Positions 44,933 through 52,661 of a DNA stretch of 52,661 nt are shown in pieces. The notes beneath the pieces are model-generated. The model saw only the letters and a list, made by a program, of their open reading frames with translations. It searched no databases and had not been told where the DNA came from. Numbering within the stretch: position 1 is the first letter of the stretch; the number at the start of each line of letters is the position of its first letter. This stretch comes from an uncultured Bacteroides sp. (lineage in GTDB: Bacteria; Bacteroidota; Bacteroidia; Bacteroidales; Bacteroidaceae), in contig CALUOO010000017.1 in the NCBI GenBank assembly GCA_944322345.1, positions 1 to 52,661 on the forward strand, given 5' to 3'. The translations under genes and the position numbers were made by a program.

Positions 44933-45730
44933 ATGAAGATTTTTGTGTACGATAGAACGTTTGACGGATTGTTGAGTGCTGTTTTTGATGCTTATTCATT
45001 AAAATCATTTCCTGATGCATTGCTTTCAGAAAACGATTCTTTTCCTTTGTTTTATGATGATTCCCATGTTGTAGTGACAGAGCAGGAAAAATTTGTTCGT
45101 GTGTGGAATTGTTTAGAAAAAAAACTATCGGATTCTGCTCTTAGATGTCTTACACAGAGTTGGCTATCGGAATTACCTGAAGTTGGGATGTTGATCTTTA
45201 GATATATATGTAAAACTATTAATACTTCACATTCTATTGAAACTAATTTCTCAGATTCAGATGTATTAGCTCTTGCACGTATTTGGAAAAAAGTGAATTG
45301 GGAGCGTATCAGGCTTATGCAATTTGTTCGTTTTCAAAAAACTGCAGATGGAACGTTTTTTGCAGTCGTAGAACCGGAATTTAACGCATTACCTATAGCT
45401 GTTCAGCATTTTAAGGATCGTTTTGCAGATCAGAAATGGCTGATTTATGACCTCAGGCGTGACTATGGTTTTTATTATAATTTACGAGAACTGACAGAAT
45501 TTACTTTTGAAGAGAAAGATAATTCTCAGACACCACATCTTGTTCACGCTATGCTTGATGGGAAACTGTTAGATGAAAATGAACTGTTATTTCAGCGACT
45601 ATGGCAGACATACTTCAAAGCAACTTGTATTCAAGAGCGACTTAATCCTAAAAAACACCGACAAGATATGCCTGTTCGTTATTGGAAGTACCTGACAGAA
45701 AAGCAGACTTTTCGGATTTCTACTAAATAG
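44933..45730 (+). CDS. DUF4130/TIGR03915-type partner of the radical SAM protein
   Basis: The 265-residue protein begins 2 bp after the radical-SAM stop, so the pair is one operon. MKIFVYDRTFDGLLSAVFDA (1-20) and KFVRVWNCLEKKLSDSALRC near 52, ARIWKKVNWERIRLMQFVRF near 115, FFAVVEPEFNALPIAVQHFK near 141 and DLRRDYGFYYNLREL near 174 match the family described as a probable DNA metabolism protein linked to the radical-SAM gene. No enzyme motif of a known class was seen. I infer a joint role in recognising or repairing a DNA base. Confidence 0.85.
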   Translation: MKIFVYDRTFDGLLSAVFDAYSLKSFPDALLSENDSFPLFYDDSHVVVTEQEKFVRVWNCLEKKLSDSALRCLTQSWLSELPEVGMLIFRYICKTINTSHSIETNFSDSDVLALARIWKKVNWERIRLMQFVRFQKTADGTFFAVVEPEFNALPIAVQHFKDRFADQKWLIYDLRRDYGFYYNLRELTEFTFEEKDNSQTPHLVHAMLDGKLLDENELLFQRLWQTYFKATCIQERLNPKKHRQDMPVRYWKYLTEKQTFRISTK

Positions 45731-46711
45731 TTAGTCAATGACCCATTGTTTATTATGAGCTATTGTTTTTTGTGGATCGTAGTTCATTCCTTGATGCGTA
45801 GGAATCTTCAGTATATATTTTTTCCCGGTTTTATTTTGTAGTGAATGTCCACGTAACCATGGATTAGCATCTTTTAGCTGTGCATATGTGATTCCTTTCT
45901 GATTAGCATAGTGGCGTAAGTCTGTAATAGAGGTAGAGATTTCTACTTCTTCATAGGGAATGGGAGGATAGAGATGTTCGTTTTTTAAAAGAAAACCATA
46001 CCGTTTAGGTGAATTGAATATCTCTTTAATAGCAAGCAGACGGAACATATATCGTGATGTCTCTTCTACAAGCCACAAGTCCATTGCATGGTTTACAAGT
46101 TGTTTCTCAAGTTGGGTTGATATTCGCCCTTGCCCTGCATTATAAGATGCGGCGACAGTAATCCAGTCACCATATTTTGCATAAGATTGTTTCAAATATC
46201 GGCATGCGGCTTCTGTCGCTTTTTCAATATGGTATCGTTCGTCTATATTTTCATTAACTTCAAGTCCAAATTCTCTTCCAGTAGTAGGCATAAATTGCCA
46301 AAGTCCAGCTGCACCAGCAGGAGAGTATGCTGCAACATTAAGGTTACTTTCTATTACCATCAGATATTTAAGGTCGTCTGGAATATTATAAGCTTTTAGG
46401 ATTGGTTCAACGATTGGAAAATATCTGTTGGCACGTTTAATTAGGAGCATGGTGGTAGAGTGCAGATATGTGAACGACATTAATTCTCGATCAATACGCT
46501 CACGGCGGTCATATCGGCGAAGATCTATTTTTTCTCCGTCAAAACTTATTTCTTGTGGAATAGAAGGTGGTGTGACACAATAAGGTACTTCAGATTGAAC
46601 CGAATGTTGATTAATGATCTCAGAACTTCCAAACAATATGGGAATAGAAATCCCAATACAGAAAGCAGATATTATAGAAATATAATTGATTCGTTTGTAT
46701 GTTTTTTCCAT
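45731..46711 (-). CDS. Lytic transglycosylase with C-terminal LysM-like region
   Basis: The 326-residue protein has a signal/anchor segment (about 10-28, YISIISAFCIGISIPILFGS). The SLT domain (about 100-235) holds the catalytic Glu in MVIESNLNVAAYSPAGAAGLWQFMPTTG near 119-145 and the AASYNAGQGRI motif near 187. A C-terminal region (about 260-310, DLRHYANQKGITYAQLKDAN and a YILKIP end) resembles LysM. It cleaves peptidoglycan glycan strands in the periplasm, MltD-like. It abuts the convergent DUF4130 gene with no gap. Confidence 0.93.
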   Translation of the reverse strand: MEKTYKRINYISIISAFCIGISIPILFGSSEIINQHSVQSEVPYCVTPPSIPQEISFDGEKIDLRRYDRRERIDRELMSFTYLHSTTMLLIKRANRYFPIVEPILKAYNIPDDLKYLMVIESNLNVAAYSPAGAAGLWQFMPTTGREFGLEVNENIDERYHIEKATEAACRYLKQSYAKYGDWITVAASYNAGQGRISTQLEKQLVNHAMDLWLVEETSRYMFRLLAIKEIFNSPKRYGFLLKNEHLYPPIPYEEVEISTSITDLRHYANQKGITYAQLKDANPWLRGHSLQNKTGKKYILKIPTHQGMNYDPQKTIAHNKQWVID

Positions 46712-46857
46712 TATTGCTGGGTATATTAATTGAATAGGGGAATATATTTATTGATGAATAGGTATCTGTGCAAAGATAGCTCTATTTTTCTTTATGCAAA
46801 GAACTTTTATTGAGCTTTATTCGTTTATTTAAATAGAATTGGAAATAGACATCTATT

Positions 46858-48198
46858 ATGAATATAGCAATTACTGGTAGTACAGGGTATATAGGAAAGC
46901 ATCTTTCTAGTTTTCTTATGGCAGATAGAGGTGATCAGGTTATCCCTATTGGAAGAGATTTATTGGACAAAGATAAACAGAAACAACTGGCTAAAGTGTT
47001 GTCATATTGTGATGTCGTTGTTAATTTCGCTGGAGCCCCAATAGGAAGGCGTTGGACATCTCGGCATAAAAAAGAAATGTATGAGAGCCGAATTACTACC
47101 ACAGCTCGGTTGGTAGAGGCTATGAAATTATTAGATATTCCTCCAAAACTTTTTATTTCTGCATCGGCTGTTGGTTTTTATCCATCAGATGATGGGGAAA
47201 AAATGGAAACATCAGTCACTGCTTTTAATGAATGGAATGACAAATATGGAGATGGGTTCTTATCTTCTCTTTGCAGTGATTGGGAACAGGAAGCAAAACA
47301 ATGTCCGTCTTCTGTTAGACTTGTTATAGTTCGTTTGGGTATAGTTCTTTCTACGGATGGAGGAATCTTGTATCGAATATTGAAGTTTGTCAGAAGATTT
47401 AAAACATTAGTGATGATTCCTTCTGGCACACAGCCTTTCCCTTGGGTTAGTATACGTGACTTATGTCGTGCCATTGATTTTTTTATTTGTAATTCATCCC
47501 TTCATGGTGTTTTTAATTTGGTAACTCCTAGTAATTTGACGTATAATGATTTTGCTTGTTCTATTTTAAAAATTTACAAGCCTTGGTGGAAAATAAAGAT
47601 ACCATATTGGATATTAGCTTTGCGTTATGGCAAGGCTATGTCGTTTTTTACAACAGGTCAAAGGGTTTGGCCTATGCGGTTACTTGAAAGTGGATTTACG
47701 TTTTCTATTCCTACTATTGCAAGTGTGGTGAAGCCTGCCGACCATACTATGTCGGGGGGATTGGACATAAATTCTTACATGGGACTTTGGTATGAAATAG
47801 CTCGTTTTGATCATCGGTTTGAACGCGGGCTTTCAGATGTGACGGCTATTTATTCTTTGCGCCGTGATGGAAAGATTGTAGTTGAAAATCGTGGATGTAG
47901 GCAACGTGGCACAGACAAGATATATCAGTCGATAAAAGGAATAGCTACTCTTTCTGATGCTTCCTCACCAAGAAGATTAAGAGTAAGTTTTTTTCTTGGA
48001 TTTTATTCCGATTACCGTATCTTGGAATTGGACGAAAAAGAATATTCATATGCGTTGATTGGTAGTAATACCGATGATTACCTTTGGATATTAAGTCGCA
48101 CGCCTCAACTTACAGAGGAAAATAAGAAACTGATTTTGGAAGCTGCTAAACGGCGTGGTTATGATACAACGCGTCTATTATGGGTGGAGCATACTTAA
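46858..48198 (+). CDS. TIGR01777-family epimerase fused to a lipocalin domain
   Basis: The 446-residue chain has two parts. Residues 1-295 form an NAD-dependent epimerase/SDR of the TIGR01777 (YfcH/SulA-like) family: MNIAITGSTGYIGKHLSSFL (1-20, GxxGxxG), VVNFAGAPIGRRWT near 55, SASAVGFYPSDDGE near 101 and FPWVSIRDLCRAIDF near 200. Residues about 305-446 form a lipocalin of the bacterial Blc type: SYMGLWYEIARFDHRFERGL near 313-332 (the GxW motif) and YALIGSNTDDYLWILSRTPQ near 400. The signal peptide normal for Blc is absent, so this lipocalin is cytosolic. The ligand is unknown. The next gene is a GNAT 11 bp downstream. Confidence 0.88.
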   Translation: MNIAITGSTGYIGKHLSSFLMADRGDQVIPIGRDLLDKDKQKQLAKVLSYCDVVVNFAGAPIGRRWTSRHKKEMYESRITTTARLVEAMKLLDIPPKLFISASAVGFYPSDDGEKMETSVTAFNEWNDKYGDGFLSSLCSDWEQEAKQCPSSVRLVIVRLGIVLSTDGGILYRILKFVRRFKTLVMIPSGTQPFPWVSIRDLCRAIDFFICNSSLHGVFNLVTPSNLTYNDFACSILKIYKPWWKIKIPYWILALRYGKAMSFFTTGQRVWPMRLLESGFTFSIPTIASVVKPADHTMSGGLDINSYMGLWYEIARFDHRFERGLSDVTAIYSLRRDGKIVVENRGCRQRGTDKIYQSIKGIATLSDASSPRRLRVSFFLGFYSDYRILELDEKEYSYALIGSNTDDYLWILSRTPQLTEENKKLILEAAKRRGYDTTRLLWVEHT

Positions 48199-48209
48199 AC
48201 TATATAATT

Positions 48210-48491
48210 ATGGAATATAAAATTGTTCATCAACCGGAACTTCGACTTTTTAAAACAGAGCTTGAAGGTCGGGTGGCTTTTGTGGAATATCGTTTGCTAG
48301 ATAATTGTTTCGATATTGTTCGTACGTTTGTACCTAAACCTATTGAAGGGCGTGGCATTGCTTCGGCATTGGTTAAAACGGCTTATGATTATGCTTCTCA
48401 GAACGGATGGAAGCCGATTGCTTCATGTTCGTATGCTGTTTTATGGTTGAAGCGTCATCCTGAATTAAATAGTGATCAAAATGTGGAATAA
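48210..48491 (+). CDS. Small GNAT-like acetyltransferase (YjdJ type)
   Basis: The 93-residue protein from the ATG at 48210 (MEYKIVHQPELRLFKTELEG) has the acetyl-CoA-binding pattern RTFVPKPIEGRGIASALVKT (about 44-63) and CSYAVLWLKRHPEL near 75, as in the mini-GNAT family of YjdJ type. The start 30 bp upstream would overlap the previous gene and is less likely. It is probably co-transcribed with the epimerase-lipocalin gene. The substrate is unknown. Confidence 0.88.
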   Translation: MEYKIVHQPELRLFKTELEGRVAFVEYRLLDNCFDIVRTFVPKPIEGRGIASALVKTAYDYASQNGWKPIASCSYAVLWLKRHPELNSDQNVE

Positions 48492-48654
48492 CATAATTCT
48501 GTGATATAGATAAAAGGTATGTAAGATTAATTGGAACGTAAAACAGAAGACTGTTGGTATATTATTTGAATATTGATTACTTTTGCGGCCAATATATGTT
48601 TTGCTTTTTGTTTGTTATGTTGGCAAAAGGCTTATTTGGTAACAGTAGAAGATT

Positions 48655-50160
48655 ATGAAAGAATACGCTTCATATACAGATTCATATGCTAGCAATAAAG
48701 TTAATAGTTTGATTAATCCTAAATTGATTGCTCGGGTATTAGGAATATTATTGTTTATTGAGCTAGGAATGTTTCTTGTATGTGCTGGAATATCGGCCAT
48801 ATATGATGAAAGTGATGGAAGATATTTTTTGTATACGTGTGGTGTGAATGCTGTCGCTGGTGGAGGATTGCTACTTTATGGGCGAGGTGCAGAAAACAAG
48901 ATGAATCGCCGCGATGGTTATTGTGTGGTGACCCTATCGTGGCTTTTCTTCACTCTTTTTGGAATGCTTCCTTTTTTGTTTAGTGGAAGTATAGACACTG
49001 TAACCAATGCTTTTTTTGAAACAATGTCGGGCTTCACGACCACAGGGGCAACTGTACTTGATGATATAGAATCTTTGTCTCACGGAATGCTTTTCTGGAG
49101 AAGTCTGACTCAGTGGATTGGCGGCTTGGGTATTGTCTTTTTTACCATTGCTATTCTTCCCATTTTTACAAGCGGCGGAGTACAACTCTTTTCTGCAGAA
49201 TCAACAGGAGTCACTCACGACCGTACACATCCTAAGATTAATGTAATGGCAAAATGGTTATGGATTATTTATCTGTTGCTTACTGCTATTCTAACAGTCT
49301 TGCTAATGGTGGGAGGAATGAATTTTTTTGATGCGATCTGTCATGCGTTTACTACTACTGCGACGGGAGGATATTCAACCAAGCAAGACAGTATAGCATA
49401 TTGGAATTCTCCTTTTATAGAATACGTTGTTGCGGTGTTTATGCTTTTATCCAGTATCAACTTTTCACTTTATTTGATGGGAATGAAAGGTAGATTTACT
49501 CGTCTTTTAAAGGATGAAGAGTCACGCTGGTTTTTAGGATCGGTTGCTATTATTACATTAGCAATTACTTTTGCGCTTGTCTATCAGAATCAATATAATT
49601 GGGAAGAGGCTTTTCGGAAATCTTTTTTCCAAGTAGCTTCCATTCATACTTCGTGTGGCTTTGCTACTGATGATTTTAATTTGTGGCCACTGTTTACGTG
49701 GATATTACTATTTATAGCCATGTTGTCGGGAGGTTGTACAGGTTCTACAGCCGGCGGTATTAAGAGTATGCGTCTGCTGATTGTGGTCCGTGCCATTCGC
49801 AATGAACTCAGGCGTCTGCTTCATCCCAATGCAGTGCTTCCCATACGTATAAACGGGCGTACAGTGTCTTCTTCTATTGTGAGCACTGTGCTTATATTCT
49901 TTATTTTTTATTTTCTCATTATTCTTATTGGATGGGGAATTATGCTGTTTTTGGGCGTAGGATTTGCAGAATCAATCAGTGTGGTTATTTCCAGTGTGGG
50001 TAATGTCGGTCCGGGAGTGGGGGCTTGTGGTCCGATGTATTCTTGGAATGCTCTTCCTGATGTGGCAAAATGGTTGCTTTCGTTTTTAATGCTGTTAGGT
50101 CGTCTGGAACTGTTCAGTGTATTTTTATTGTTCTATCCCGGTTTTTGGAAGAATCAGTAA
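48655..50160 (+). CDS. trkH: TrkH family potassium transporter
   Basis: The 501-residue inner-membrane protein has the TrkH/KtrB architecture with four pore loops. Filter-like segments are MSGFTTTGATVLDD (near 123), TTTATGGYSTKQDS (near 234), HTSCGFATDDFN (near 332) and SSVGNVGPGVGACG (near 447), each with the expected glycine. A GGCTGSTAGGIKSMRLLIVV stretch near 360 fits the family. It takes up K+ with a TrkA-type regulator, which is not in the window. It stands alone on the plus strand. Confidence 0.95.
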   Translation: MKEYASYTDSYASNKVNSLINPKLIARVLGILLFIELGMFLVCAGISAIYDESDGRYFLYTCGVNAVAGGGLLLYGRGAENKMNRRDGYCVVTLSWLFFTLFGMLPFLFSGSIDTVTNAFFETMSGFTTTGATVLDDIESLSHGMLFWRSLTQWIGGLGIVFFTIAILPIFTSGGVQLFSAESTGVTHDRTHPKINVMAKWLWIIYLLLTAILTVLLMVGGMNFFDAICHAFTTTATGGYSTKQDSIAYWNSPFIEYVVAVFMLLSSINFSLYLMGMKGRFTRLLKDEESRWFLGSVAIITLAITFALVYQNQYNWEEAFRKSFFQVASIHTSCGFATDDFNLWPLFTWILLFIAMLSGGCTGSTAGGIKSMRLLIVVRAIRNELRRLLHPNAVLPIRINGRTVSSSIVSTVLIFFIFYFLIILIGWGIMLFLGVGFAESISVVISSVGNVGPGVGACGPMYSWNALPDVAKWLLSFLMLLGRLELFSVFLLFYPGFWKNQ

Positions 50161-50199
50161 CTTCAAGCCTGGAACCTTGTAGGGAAGTTTATTGATATT

Positions 50200-50505
50200 T
50201 TATTTAATCAGATGCCGGATGGCTTCAATTGGGGCATAAATCAGCATTCGAGGTCCGGAAAACCGCATTACCTTTTTCATTCGTTCGCGCATGGAGGGTT
50301 TATAACAATGGACGGTACATCGTCTGCACGATGTTTTTTGTTCTCCGAAGGGGCAACGGCTGAGTCTTGCATGGGCATACGCAAGTAGTTCGCTGCAAGC
50401 GTCGCATAGTTCGTGGTTTCCTTCGCGACGGCGGCAGTAGAGGCGAATCATGTGTTCTACGATTCTCTTTTCCTGTTCGATACGGGTTGTCTTAGATTTT
50501 TTCAT
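50200..50505 (-). CDS. YgbA-like (nitrous oxide-stimulated promoter) family protein
   Basis: The 101-residue protein from the ATG at 50505 (MKKSKTTRIEQEKRIVEHMI) is Cys-rich. It has LYCRRREGNHELCDACSELL (about 22-41), RLSRCPFGEQKTSCRRCTVH near 47 and CYKP near 67, ending in a basic tail. This is the pattern of the YgbA_NO family, induced by nitrogen oxides in enterobacteria, with possible metal or iron-sulfur binding Cys. The role is unsettled. A TATCTTTG -7 box lies about 20 bp upstream of the start on the minus strand. Confidence 0.87.
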   Translation of the reverse strand: MKKSKTTRIEQEKRIVEHMIRLYCRRREGNHELCDACSELLAYAHARLSRCPFGEQKTSCRRCTVHCYKPSMRERMKKVMRFSGPRMLIYAPIEAIRHLIK

Positions 50506-50642
50506 AGCTGATGAAATGGTGTGCAAAGATAGGAAAGGTTTTTGATTCCATCATTTCCCGGATGAAGGTTAAGAAAGCATTATTTGTCGAAAATCAAAAT
50601 AGTTTCTAAACACTTGGAATGAAATCTGCGTATCTTTGCGGC

Positions 50643-50858
50643 ATGAAAAAGAGAGTGTGTCCGCAATGTAAAATTGCCTCTATGTATGTAAAAAACGAAC
50701 AGGGAGAGAGGCTTCCTGTCTATGTGATGGAAAATGGTGAAGTGGTGGCAAAACATCCCGATGCTTCGACCGAAGGGTTTGATTTGAGTGAGGTCTATTG
50801 CTTTGGCTGTTCTTGGCACGGTTCACCCAAGAAATTGCTTAACCGGTTTTTGGGATAA
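50643..50858 (+). CDS. Small zinc-ribbon-like protein
   Basis: The 71-residue protein has CPQC (6-9) and CFGC (about 53-56) followed by SWHGSPKKLLNRFL, a two-knuckle zinc-ribbon layout with a strand-rich middle (LPVYVMENGEVVAKHPD). I do not recognise the family. The TATCTTTG -7 box (50631-50638) ends only 4 bp before the ATG, so the mRNA is almost leaderless. The MATE gene follows 30 bp later and may be co-transcribed. Confidence 0.8.
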   Translation: MKKRVCPQCKIASMYVKNEQGERLPVYVMENGEVVAKHPDASTEGFDLSEVYCFGCSWHGSPKKLLNRFLG

Positions 50859-50888
50859 TCGGAAATGAGTTAAAATAGTAACTGAGAA

Positions 50889-52244
50889 ATGGCATCTTCT
50901 AAAGAAATGACTTCGGGGGCTCCGTTGCCTCTTATTCTGAAATTTACGTTGCCGTTGCTGATGGGTAATCTGTTGCAGCAGACCTATTCGTTGGTTGATG
51001 CTGCGATTGTCGGCAAATTTTTAGGTATTAACGCGTTGGCGTCGGTGGGAGCCAGCACATCGGTGGTATTCCTCATTTTGGGGTTCTGCAACGGGTGTTG
51101 CGGTGGTTTTGGCATTCCCGTGGCACAGAAGTTTGGCGCGCGCGATTATCAGACGATGCGGGGCTATGTGGCGGTCAGTCTGAAGCTGGCAATGGTCATG
51201 TCGGTCAGCATCGCCATTATCACCAGTCTGCTCTGTGCCAATATTCTTCGTTGGATGAGCACGCCTGCCAATATTTTCGACGGAGCGTATGCCTACCTGC
51301 TTGTGACGTTTATCGGCATCCCCGCTACGTTCTTCTATAATCTGCTTTCGAGCATCATACGTGCGCTGGGTGACAGCAAAACGCCCTTTTGGTTCCTGCT
51401 GCTTTCTACGGTACTCAATATTGTGCTCGACCTTTTCTGTATTCTTGTCCTTGGTTGGGGAGTGGCAGGGGCAGGCATCGCCACTGTGGTTTCGCAGGGT
51501 GTTTCTGCTGTGCTGTGTTACCTGTATATGAACCGCCGTTTCGACATTCTGCGTGGCACTCCGCGCGAACGCCGTTTCCAGCCTCGCCTTGCGCGTACGC
51601 TGTTGGGCATCGGTGTGCCGATGGGATTGCAGTTTTCTATTACCGCCATCGGAAGCATCATGCTACAGAGCGCCAATAACGGACTGGGTACCGCCTGTGT
51701 GGCAGCATTTACGTCGGCAATGCGCATCAAGATGTTTTTCATTTGCACGTTCGAAAGTCTTGGAATTGCTATGGCGACTTTCGGTGGGCAGAATTACGGT
51801 GCCGGAAAGCCCCGCCGGGTGTGGGAAGGGGTGAGAGCGAGCACGCTGTTGATGCTGGGGTATGCCGTGTTCACGTTTGCGCTGCTGGTGCTGGGGGCAC
51901 GCTGGTTTGCGCTGATTTTTGTCGACCCGTCGGAACTGGAGATTCTGGCAGACACGGAACTGTTCCTTCACGTGGCATGTTGCTTCTTCCCGGCGTTGGG
52001 ATTGCTCTGCATTCTGCGCTACACGATTCAGGGGGTAGGATTTACGAAACTTTCCATGTTCTCTGGTGTGGCAGAGATGATTGCCCGCATCGTGGTGAGT
52101 CTCTATGCCGTGCCTGCTTTTGGCTTCATCGCTGTATGTTTGGGTGATCCTACGGCGTGGGTAGCTGCCGATTTGTTTTTGATTCCTGCTTTTGTGTGGG
52201 TTTACCGCCGGATGAAAAAGCAAGTGAGGGTGGGAAATGTTTGA
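50889..52244 (+). CDS. MATE family efflux transporter
   Basis: The 451-residue inner-membrane protein has 12 hydrophobic segments in two halves. PLPLILKFTLPLLMGNLLQQ (12-31) followed by TYSLVDAAIVGKFLGINALA is typical of the MATE N-terminal half, and the second half repeats the pattern (GVPMGLQFSITAIGSIMLQS near 241). It would expel cationic compounds using Na+ or H+. GC content is markedly higher here than upstream. It is followed by the 40-bp repeat array. Confidence 0.94.
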   Translation: MASSKEMTSGAPLPLILKFTLPLLMGNLLQQTYSLVDAAIVGKFLGINALASVGASTSVVFLILGFCNGCCGGFGIPVAQKFGARDYQTMRGYVAVSLKLAMVMSVSIAIITSLLCANILRWMSTPANIFDGAYAYLLVTFIGIPATFFYNLLSSIIRALGDSKTPFWFLLLSTVLNIVLDLFCILVLGWGVAGAGIATVVSQGVSAVLCYLYMNRRFDILRGTPRERRFQPRLARTLLGIGVPMGLQFSITAIGSIMLQSANNGLGTACVAAFTSAMRIKMFFICTFESLGIAMATFGGQNYGAGKPRRVWEGVRASTLLMLGYAVFTFALLVLGARWFALIFVDPSELEILADTELFLHVACCFFPALGLLCILRYTIQGVGFTKLSMFSGVAEMIARIVVSLYAVPAFGFIAVCLGDPTAWVAADLFLIPAFVWVYRRMKKQVRVGNV

Positions 52245-52274
52245 CTATTTTCTCCGGAAAATCTTCTTTTTAGT

Positions 52275-52661
52275 TTTGGGATTCATTGCTACCATTGGTG
52301 AGAATAAATCCTGCTTTGGGATTTGTCTCCACCATTGATGAGAGTAAATCCAGCTTTTGGATTTGTTGCCACCATTGGTGAGAGTGAATCCAGCTTTGGG
52401 ATTTGTCTCCACCATTGGTGAGAGTGAATCCAGCTTTTGGATTTGTTGCCACCGTTAGAGAGAGTAAATCCAGCTTTTGGATTTGCTGCCACCATTGGAG
52501 AGAATGAATCCAACTTTGGGAAAACGCCCTCGCGTTGCGACGGAGGATTCCAGCTTTGGGAAAACGCCCTCGCGTTGCGACGGAGGATTCCAGCTTTGGG
52601 AAAACGCCCTCGCGTTGCGACGGAGGATTCCAGCTTTGGGAAAACGCCATCGCGTTGCGAC
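52275..52661. repeat. 40-bp-period tandem repeat array at the right edge
   Basis: About ten units with an exact 40-bp period. Six of one type have ACCATTGGTG (with changes) at 52291, 52331, 52371, 52411, 52451 and 52491, with the near-palindrome CACCATTGGTG. Four of a second type have AAAACGCC at 52521, 52561, 52601 and 52641, with the GC-rich CTCGCGTTGCGACGGAGG. Both types share TCCAGCTTTGGG, so they look like one array whose variable half changed. It runs off the window. Minus-strand frames through it are artefacts of the repeat. Confidence 0.9.

Noticed and set aside
51663-52223. 186-codon minus-strand frame inside the MATE gene
   Set aside because: It is rich in His/Arg/Gln, the antisense of a GC-rich membrane protein, and shows no domain.
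52275-52661. CRISPR array or a repeat protein gene at the right edge
   Set aside because: The 40-bp period is not a multiple of three, so no constant repeat protein results, and there are no unique spacers.

Overview
The window is Bacteroidales chromosome, most likely genus Bacteroides. Evidence for this is the many TTTG-N18-20-TAnnTTTG promoters of the Bacteroides sigma type, an RteC-bearing mobile element, a NigD-like lipoprotein, a Rho factor with a large Asn-rich insertion, FeoA-FeoB fusion, a small histone-H1-like protein, and ECF sigma factors paired with one-membrane-span regulators. I cannot name the species.

Layout. (1) 1-5119: one end of an integrated conjugative or mobilizable element. 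It holds a partial primase, a small HTH protein, RteC, and accessory genes (GNAT-YoaP acetyltransferase, AraC-GyrI regulator, CatA-like acetyltransferase, second AraC). The end has a long palindrome, a strong outward promoter and a 14-bp tRNA-3'-end-like core. (2) 5.2-5.9 kb: ISAon1-type transposase remnant and tRNA-His. (3) 6-16.2 kb: housekeeping block (capA-like, folD, ffh, rho, tilS) on the minus strand, then feoAB with a short Cys-rich partner that is easily missed. (4) 16.3-24.8 kb: tRNA-Cys, a YdeI-family gene, and a menaquinone operon (HAD-hotdog fusion, menF, menD, menB, menC, menE) interrupted between menB and menC by a 42-bp repeat array. (5) 24.8-30.7 kb: NigD-like lipoprotein, ECF sigma plus membrane/beta-barrel partner, cutC, rny, zapA and a ZapB-like coiled coil. 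(6) 31-38.9 kb: acyltransferase, nucleosidase, queD-queE, a lipoprotein broken at a (CT)6 tract, pyridoxamine kinase, a second ECF sigma with an unusual regulator, a decayed VWA gene, tRNA-Trp. (7) 39-52.2 kb: thioredoxin-fold reductase-like protein, UDG-family protein, NCS2 permease, histone-like protein, the radical-SAM/DUF4130 DNA-modification pair, lytic transglycosylase, epimerase-lipocalin fusion, TrkH, YgbA-like protein, MATE pump. (8) 52.27 kb to the end: a 40-bp-period repeat array that runs off the window.

The genes that clearly work together are the men operon (chorismate to DHNA, with the hotdog domain a good candidate for DHNA-CoA hydrolysis), feoAB plus its small partner (ferrous iron import), queD-queE (7-deazaguanine synthesis), zapA with the coiled-coil gene before it (division), the two sigma/regulator pairs, and the radical-SAM/DUF4130 pair. 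Five intergenic arrays of short palindromic units, with periods near 22 or near 40-42 bp, punctuate the window and are its least explained feature. No CRISPR array, prophage or complete insertion sequence was seen.
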